Below, piece after piece: positions 20,898 to 25,695 of a stretch of 25,695 nt of DNA. The DNA lies in NCBI GenBank assembly GCA_964476445.1, contig CAYZAK010000029.1:1-25695 (forward strand), written 5' to 3'. The translations under genes were made by a program, and so were the position numbers. The stretch comes from CAYZAK01 sp964476445 (GTDB taxonomy: Bacteria > CG03 > SLGR01 > JAGXOG01). The first letter of the stretch is position 1; each line of letters opens with the position of its first letter. The notes beneath the pieces were generated by a model, which saw only the letters and a list, made by a program, of their open reading frames with translations, was not told the origin of the DNA and searched no databases.

Positions 20898-23711
20898 ATG
20901 AAAACAGTTAAAAATAAAATTTGGATCTCACTAGCTTTTATATCAGCGGTTTTAATCACTGCCGGTTGTATCGGGCGTATCATCCCCCGAACCGGGAAAA
21001 AATCAGCACCCTATACAGTGCTTCAGGAACGGGAAGACAGAATAGTTGTCAAACTTCCCAACCGGCTTATAGCCATAGCTCAGAGGATGCCCGCCGCTCC
21101 GGTGGCCAGCGCCCAAATCAGGGTGGAAACCGGGTCCATTTACGAACAGGAGTACGTAGGAGCGGGAATTTCCCATTTTTTAGAGCATCTCCTCTCGGGG
21201 GGAAGCACCACTACCCGTTCGGAAAAAGAGACAAATGAAATTTTAGGCCAGATAGGAGCCCGTAAAAATGCGGCCACCGGTTTAGACAGCGTTTTTTATT
21301 ATTTAAACACCCCCGGCGCACATGCCATTACTGCCGTTGATCTTCTTTCGGACTGGATGCTAAACAGCACCCTTCCCGAAAATGAATTCAACCGGGAAAG
21401 GGAAGTAATACAGCGCGAAATTTCAATGGGGGAAAGCGAACCCGGTCGCATATTCTGGCGGTTGACCCAGCAGGCCCGGTATGAAGCTCATCCTGGAAGA
21501 CATCCCACTATAGGATACACGGATGAATTCCTCCGGATTACCAGGGACCAGCTTGTAGATTTTTATGAGAGAATGTATGTTCCCAATAATATGGTCTTCA
21601 CCGTTGCCGGGGATATAGATCCCCGGGAAGTGGTTGAACGCATAGCCCGGAATTTTTCCCAAGAAGAGGCTAAAGAACTTCCCGAAATAGAATTTCCGGA
21701 TGAACCTGATCCCCGATCTCCCCGTACTCTCACCGGCAGGGCGGATATAACTAAACCCCGGATTCGTCTGGCCTGGCCGGGAACAGAAAAATCGGGAGAA
21801 CACGATTACGCACTGAATCTTTTGGCGGAGATAATCGGCCGGGGTGAAACTGCCCGGCTCAAACGGAAAGTCCGTGACGAACTGCAGCTGGTTACAAGCA
21901 TAAGTTCCTACAACTTAAGTTTTTCCTGGGGAGAAGGTTTTTTCGGTGTTGACGCCCAACCCCGTGAAGGGAAGGAGGCCGTAGATGAGGTAATAGACGA
22001 AATTTTAAACCAGATACAAGAATTAAGACAGGAAAAGGTTTCTCAAACCGAAATTGACCGGACCGGTCGCAACATCATGGCCAGGGTGTACAGCGCAAAC
22101 CAGAAAGTTCAGGAAACAGCCTCCCGACTGGCCTCAGATACCCTGGCGACCGGTGATCCCGACTATCTACTTAGCTATCTTGAAGAAATCCGGAAACTTA
22201 CCCCCGTGGATTTAAAAGAAGCGGCTCGAAAATATCTTACCCCCGAACGGATGATTACAGTTAAGCTTCTCCCGGAGACCGAAGACCACCGGGCCGAACC
22301 TTTAAAGAGAAAAACCGAAAAAGAGATAACTGATTTTCCATGGAAAACGCTGGATGTTGATAACAGAAGATTAATAGATAACCTGGTCACAAAGCCCGGT
22401 GAAGAATATAAAAGGGACCCCGTTGAAACCGGGGAGTACAGGTTGTTCGAGATGGAAAACGGCATTCGGTTGATAACCCAGCGGTCTAATATTGTTCCCC
22501 AGGTGGCAGTCCACATTTACTTAAAAGGGGGGATGCTGGGTGAAGAACCGGGCAGGGAAGGACTGTCTTCGGCGGTAACCGCAATGATGGACCGGGGCAC
22601 CGAAAATTATTCCGCGGATGAGTTTGCTGAAGCAGTTGAAAATATGGGGGCCAGCGTAAACGCCGCCGGCGGTTATAACACCGATTACGTCCGGTCCACC
22701 TCCCTCAGCGAAGATTGGGAGAGAGTAATGGAACTTACCGCCGAGCTTTTGCTCCGACCAACTTTTCCCCGCCGGGAATGGCAGAAAATGCAGCCCCGGC
22801 TTTTAGCCCGTATTGACCGCCGGTGGGACAACTGGTACGGAGAGCTGACAGAACATTTCCGGGAGGAATACTTTAAAGACCATCCCTGGTCTCAAGCCCT
22901 GCCCGGAAGAAGGGATACGGTAGAAGATATTACAGTAGAAGATTTAAGAAATTATCACCGCAACCGGTTAAAAACTTCCGGCGCGGTAATTGCGGTTACC
23001 GGGGATATAGAGCCACAGAAGGTATTTGAAAAAGTTCGCCGGCTTTTCATCTCCCTTGAATCTAAAGAAGACCCCGAATCCTTTTCCGTTCCGGAAGCAC
23101 CCGATCCGGGTCTCCGGCAGGTAACCACCGCTAAACCGGTTACCGCGGTAAAAATGGGTCTGGGCCCGGCCATTGAGCGCTTCCATGAAGATTATCAAAA
23201 AATGAGGGTGCTTTCCAACCTTATAAGCGACTTTCCTTCGGGTTGGCTGCAGCAGGCTCTCAGGGGCGAGGGAGGGGGGCTGGTTTACGCTTCCTGGGGA
23301 CGTCTGGTCACCGGACTGGTCCCCGGTTATTTTGAAATTACGTTCAATACCTCACCGGATGATGCCCCGAAGGCCCTTGATAAGACTGCGAAAGTCATAA
23401 GAAAAGCCAGGACCGAAGATATCTCTGAAAAGGATCTTCAAAGGGCAAAGTCCAAGGCTATTTTTGAAGAATTTTCTTCCCGGCAGAGCAACAGTCAGCG
23501 GGCTATGGAAGTGGCCTTGGCCGAGTTGTACGGCCTCAAAGATTACGACGGCCGCCGGCTGGCCGGGGAGATACAGCGGATAACTCCGGATGATATCCAA
23601 AAAATCGCAAAAGAGCGCCTTGACCGGGTGGTAACGATATTGATGTCCTCTCAGGAAATAGACGAGGAAAAAATCCCCCCCTCCCTGGTAGACGGAAATT
23701 TTACCAAATAA
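20898..23711 (+). CDS. M16 family zinc protease lipoprotein (two tandem M16 halves)
   Basis: 937 residues with a lipoprotein signal peptide (Cys24 in ITAGC). The first half (about 40-480) has an active M16 site: the inverted zinc motif His93-Phe-Leu-Glu96-His97 (ISHFLEHLLSGG) and the distal ligand Glu174 (EVIQREISM), 77 residues after His97, as expected. The second half (about 510-925) repeats the fold (QVAVHIYLKGGMLGEEPGREGLS) but has GLSSAVTAMMDRG where HxxEH should be, so it is the usual inactive partner. Such tandem M16 proteins degrade unfolded peptides as a clam-shell. The lipid anchor puts this one in the periplasm or outer membrane. Its higher GC than neighbours is noticeable, but the ribosome site and promoter are normal. 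It is the largest gene here and appears monocistronic. Confidence 0.9.
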   Translation: MKTVKNKIWISLAFISAVLITAGCIGRIIPRTGKKSAPYTVLQEREDRIVVKLPNRLIAIAQRMPAAPVASAQIRVETGSIYEQEYVGAGISHFLEHLLSGGSTTTRSEKETNEILGQIGARKNAATGLDSVFYYLNTPGAHAITAVDLLSDWMLNSTLPENEFNREREVIQREISMGESEPGRIFWRLTQQARYEAHPGRHPTIGYTDEFLRITRDQLVDFYERMYVPNNMVFTVAGDIDPREVVERIARNFSQEEAKELPEIEFPDEPDPRSPRTLTGRADITKPRIRLAWPGTEKSGEHDYALNLLAEIIGRGETARLKRKVRDELQLVTSISSYNLSFSWGEGFFGVDAQPREGKEAVDEVIDEILNQIQELRQEKVSQTEIDRTGRNIMARVYSANQKVQETASRLASDTLATGDPDYLLSYLEEIRKLTPVDLKEAARKYLTPERMITVKLLPETEDHRAEPLKRKTEKEITDFPWKTLDVDNRRLIDNLVTKPGEEYKRDPVETGEYRLFEMENGIRLITQRSNIVPQVAVHIYLKGGMLGEEPGREGLSSAVTAMMDRGTENYSADEFAEAVENMGASVNAAGGYNTDYVRSTSLSEDWERVMELTAELLLRPTFPRREWQKMQPRLLARIDRRWDNWYGELTEHFREEYFKDHPWSQALPGRRDTVEDITVEDLRNYHRNRLKTSGAVIAVTGDIEPQKVFEKVRRLFISLESKEDPESFSVPEAPDPGLRQVTTAKPVTAVKMGLGPAIERFHEDYQKMRVLSNLISDFPSGWLQQALRGEGGGLVYASWGRLVTGLVPGYFEITFNTSPDDAPKALDKTAKVIRKARTEDISEKDLQRAKSKAIFEEFSSRQSNSQRAMEVALAELYGLKDYDGRRLAGEIQRITPDDIQKIAKERLDRVVTILMSSQEIDEEKIPPSLVDGNFTK

Positions 23712-23793
23712 TCCAGATCGGGTTCTTAAAATACGGGGCTTTACTGTAAAATACCCATTGACTTTTCATTTACTTTGAAACCGTATTAATAAT

Positions 23794-23822
23794 TTGGCAA
23801 ATAAGAACAATTATTATATAAT
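23794..23822 (+). promoter_or_regulatory. Predicted sigma-70 promoter of the PerR/Fur-type gene
   Basis: TTGGCA at 23794-23799 and a perfect TATAAT at 23817-23822 are 17 bases apart, the best promoter in the window. Transcription would start at about 23829-23830, on the A of the start codon, so the mRNA may be leaderless. Confidence 0.75.
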
Positions 23823-23826
23823 AATT
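23809..23826. promoter_or_regulatory. 18-base perfect palindrome at the PerR/Fur-type promoter (putative operator)
   Basis: AATTATTATATAATAATT at 23809-23826 is its own reverse complement and covers the -10 box. It resembles the AT-rich PerR box (TTATAATNATTATAA), and placement over the -10 would allow autorepression. AT-rich palindromes also arise by chance. Confidence 0.5.
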
Positions 23827-23829
23827 TAT

Positions 23830-24261
23830 ATGAAAAAAGAAAATAATAAGTCAGTGGAAAAATTTAAGAAAGAGTGCGTCAGAAATAACTTAAGGGTTAC
23901 TCCCCAGCGTACGGTAATATATAAAAAGGTTGTTTCTTCAAAAGAACATCCGTCCGCCGAAGAGGTATATGATGATGTTTTAAATACAATGCCCAATATA
24001 TCTTTTGATACGGTTTACAGAACATTAACCACTTTTTCTGAAATAGGGATTGTTGAAAAAGTCGAAGGAACCGGGGATAAAAGGCGGTTTGACCCTAATA
24101 CGGATAACCACCATCATTTCAGATGTTTAAAATGCGATACGATCATTGATTTTAGTTATGATGATTTTAAAGAGTTAACGGTACCTCAAAAGGTTAAAAA
24201 TTATTTTGATATAACCAGAAAAAGAGTGGTACTGGAGGGACTGTGCAGTAAATGTAAATAA
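23830..24261 (+). CDS. PerR-type Fur family transcriptional regulator
   Basis: 143 residues from ATG 23830. An earlier TTG at 23794 is in frame but falls within the -35 box, so I reject it. The N-terminal winged helix has the family block NNLRVTPQRTVIY, then SFDTVYRTLTTFSEIGIV. The metal-sensing part has RRFDPNTDNHHHFRCLKC. Two CxxC pairs (CLKC and C-terminal CSKC) should hold structural Zn. Asp residues in RFD and IIDF sit where PerR has its regulatory Asp ligands, so a peroxide-sensing PerR role is more likely than an iron-sensing Fur role, though this is not proven. No ribosome site is present, in keeping with a leaderless message. It neighbours msrAB and a ferritin-like gene. Confidence 0.85.
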   Translation: MKKENNKSVEKFKKECVRNNLRVTPQRTVIYKKVVSSKEHPSAEEVYDDVLNTMPNISFDTVYRTLTTFSEIGIVEKVEGTGDKRRFDPNTDNHHHFRCLKCDTIIDFSYDDFKELTVPQKVKNYFDITRKRVVLEGLCSKCK

Positions 24262-24287
24262 AGGACGGCCAAAAAAATTTGATTTAC

Positions 24288-24305
24288 TAATAAGAATAGT
24301 TATTA
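24288..24305. promoter_or_regulatory. Candidate PerR-like operator upstream of msrAB
   Basis: TAATAA-N6-TTATTA (24288-24293 and 24300-24305) forms a dyad. It overlaps a possible promoter, TTGATT (24279-24284) with TATTAA (24301-24306) at 16-base spacing. Repression of msrAB by the adjacent PerR-type protein would fit, but the match is loose. Confidence 0.35.
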
Positions 24306-24347
24306 AATAATAAATACAATTAAAATAACCAGCAGTTAATTAATAAG

Positions 24348-24375
24348 TTAAAGTCAGAAAGAGTTTTGACTTTAA
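24348..24375. repeat. Nine-base inverted repeat before the msrAB start
   Basis: TTAAAGTCA (24348-24356) and TGACTTTAA (24367-24375) are perfect reverse complements with a ten-base loop. The repeat lies just ahead of the start codon at 24392. It could be an operator or an RNA hairpin in the leader. Confidence 0.6.
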
Positions 24376-24391
24376 GTGTAGAGAAAAAAAA

Positions 24392-25453
24392 ATGAAATTC
24401 AAAAATATAAAGATGAAGATTGCGGGGGGATTGATTGTATTAATACTGGGAGGATTTACCATGTTAAATAATATGAATGCCGGGGAAAAGAATTTACAAA
24501 AAGCAACTTTTGCGGGAGGGTGTTTCTGGTGTATGGAGCCTCCTTTTAAAAATATTGAGGGAGTTAAAAGTATAGTATCGGGTTATACCGGCGGCTCCAA
24601 GCCGGATCCCACTTATAAGGAAGTGTCTTCCCAAAAGACGGCCCACAGGGAAGCGGTACAGATCAGATTTGATCCTTCTAAGGTTGATTACAACAAACTT
24701 CTGGAGGTTTACTGGCGCCAGATTGATACCACCGATGACGGGGGACAGTTTGCAGACCGGGGGGAACATTATAAAACCGCTATTTTTTATCATAATAAGA
24801 CCCAGAAAGAACTGGCCCTGAAATCAAAAGAAAACCTTGAAAAATCAGACCGGTTTGAGGATGCCGTGGTTACCGAAATACTTCCGTGCGGTGAATTTTA
24901 CAGGGCCGAAGAGTATCACCAGGATTACCATCAGAAGAATCCCAATGCCTACACAGCTTACAAGAAAGGTTCCGGCCGCCAGGATTATATTCAAAAAAAA
25001 TGGTCCAAAGAGGAAAAATCCGATCTTACAGAAAAAGAAATTAAAGACAGGCTGACTCCCCTGCAGTACAAAGTAACCAGAAAGGGAGGAACCGAACATG
25101 CTTTTGACAATAAGTACTGGGATAACAAAAAAGAGGGAATATATGTTGATATGATTTCCGGAGAACCGTTATTCAGTTCAAAGGACAAGTTTGAATCCGG
25201 TACCGGATGGCCCAGTTTTACAGCACCTATTGATAAGGAAAATGTAACCACAAAGGAAGATAACAGTCTTCTCATGAAAAGAGTGGAGGTCAAAAGCGAG
25301 GAAGCCGGTTCTCATCTTGGGCACGTATTTGATGACGGCCCTCAACCTGCAGGGAAGCGTTACTGTATAAATTCGGCTGCCCTCCGGTTTATTCCCAAAG
25401 AAGATCTGGAAGAGGAAGGATACGGGGAGTATACGGAGTTGTTTGAGGAATAA
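24392..25453 (+). CDS. msrAB: Exported MsrA-MsrB methionine sulfoxide reductase fusion
   Basis: 353 residues. A hydrophobic N-terminus (about 9-25) should act as signal or membrane anchor, placing the enzyme outside the cytoplasm. MsrA spans about 35-195, with the catalytic Cys44 in AGGCFWCMEPPF and the EYHQDYHQK block. MsrB spans about 218-345, with SGTGWPSF, HLGHVFDDGP and catalytic Cys325 in RYCINSAALRF. The zinc-binding CxxC pairs of many MsrB are absent (the first reads DMISGE). MsrA reduces the S form and MsrB the R form of methionine sulfoxide. Upstream lies the PerR-like regulator and two inverted repeats. The next gene starts directly after the stop codon. ATG 24392 has only a weak AGAG site, so M8 (24413) is an alternative start. 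Confidence 0.92.
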   Translation: MKFKNIKMKIAGGLIVLILGGFTMLNNMNAGEKNLQKATFAGGCFWCMEPPFKNIEGVKSIVSGYTGGSKPDPTYKEVSSQKTAHREAVQIRFDPSKVDYNKLLEVYWRQIDTTDDGGQFADRGEHYKTAIFYHNKTQKELALKSKENLEKSDRFEDAVVTEILPCGEFYRAEEYHQDYHQKNPNAYTAYKKGSGRQDYIQKKWSKEEKSDLTEKEIKDRLTPLQYKVTRKGGTEHAFDNKYWDNKKEGIYVDMISGEPLFSSKDKFESGTGWPSFTAPIDKENVTTKEDNSLLMKRVEVKSEEAGSHLGHVFDDGPQPAGKRYCINSAALRFIPKEDLEEEGYGEYTELFEE

Positions 25454-25654
25454 ATGAAAAGAAACACCAAAAACCTAATAGATGGATATTTAAATGTTGA
25501 CCGGGAATTACTCCAATTTTATTTAACTTTAAGTAAAGACGATAAAGTTCCCGGTGAGCTGAAAAATATGTGGGCTGAACTTGCCGAGGACGAGACCAGC
25601 CATATACAGTATTTTAAATATTTAATAGAAAAAGATTTTAGGCGGATTCAATAA
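25454..25654 (+). CDS. Ferritin-like N-terminal module, truncated
   Basis: 66 residues starting immediately after the msrAB stop, with GAGGA as ribosome site. The sequence aligns without gaps to the N-terminus of the ferritin-like/GGDEF protein at 10362: IDGYLNVDRELLQFY against IDGYLNIDRELFRFY, and AEDETSHIQYFKYL against AEDETEHIRYFKYL, keeping the ExxH motif. It stops after KDFRRIQ at TAA 25652-25654, only about two helices into the fold. A shift of frame near the stop gives NNLTQHSLKK, which might be the continuation, so this may be a frameshifted gene or an assembly error near the scaffold end. Position in an msrAB operon supports a role in oxidative stress. Confidence 0.6.
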   Translation: MKRNTKNLIDGYLNVDRELLQFYLTLSKDDKVPGELKNMWAELAEDETSHIQYFKYLIEKDFRRIQ

Positions 25655-25695
25655 TCTAACGCAACACTCACTTAAAAAAGTATAATACTCCAGAG

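Noticed and set aside
23794..23829. Earlier TTG start that would add 12 residues to the PerR-type protein
   Set aside because: The TTG is part of a TTGGCA -35 box with a well-spaced TATAAT; the extra residues (ANKNNYYIIIY) are unlike Fur-family N-termini and no ribosome site precedes them.

Overview
The window reads as a scaffold from an uncultured or draft-assembled anaerobe with a diderm (Gram-negative type) envelope. It carries at least four predicted lipoproteins, an exported TPR/beta-barrel protein ending in a C-terminal Phe, an ECF sigma/anti-sigma pair, superoxide reductase rather than superoxide dismutase, an RnfD-like membrane protein, and moderately AT-rich DNA with strong Shine-Dalgarno sites. 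Two N-filled gaps (100 N and 10 N) show that it is a scaffold. I do not assign a phylum. No rRNA, tRNA or CRISPR array was recognised.

Layout. 1-47: apparent tail of an IS30-type transposase. 172-1208: FMN-binding-domain lipoprotein and a DUF6868 membrane protein, separated by non-coding, hairpin-rich DNA. 1544-4913: envelope-stress-type operon (TPR/barrel protein, ECF sigma, zinc-finger anti-sigma, exported helical repeat protein) with a strong RpoE-like promoter in front and a rho-independent terminator behind. 5001-7006: ferritin-like protein overlapping a PAS-adenylate cyclase, then a PilZ protein. 7135-8460: decayed signalling genes, namely a cheD pseudogene and a PAS protein that looks like a hybrid histidine kinase with its core removed. 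8463-10204: CAT-like acetyltransferase and a membrane-anchored M15 peptidase. 10362-11432: ferritin-like domain fused to GGDEF. 11447-13685: superoxide reductase, a double-CDGSH iron-sulfur protein, and an RnfD-like protein with a DUF2769-type cysteine-rich tail. 13704-17463: phosphodiesterase lipoprotein, triple PPC-repeat lipoprotein, ADP-ribosylglycohydrolase and a broken partial copy of its 3' end. 17556-19137: two small conserved-looking proteins, a decayed ORF, and a CvfB-like S1 protein. 19216-20376 (minus): DEAD-box helicase. 20898-23711: M16 protease lipoprotein. 23794-25654: PerR/Fur-type regulator, MsrA-MsrB fusion, and a third ferritin-like module cut short near the window end.

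The most interesting theme is redox/iron sensing linked to cyclic nucleotides. Three ferritin-like (ExxH) modules occur: one translationally coupled to an adenylate cyclase, one fused to an intact GGDEF domain, and one abutting msrAB next to a PerR-like regulator. A PilZ c-di-GMP receptor and O2-detoxification genes lie among them. I infer a family of di-iron sensor modules that feed second-messenger enzymes in an anaerobe. The domain calls come from motifs read by eye; the sensing role is inference.
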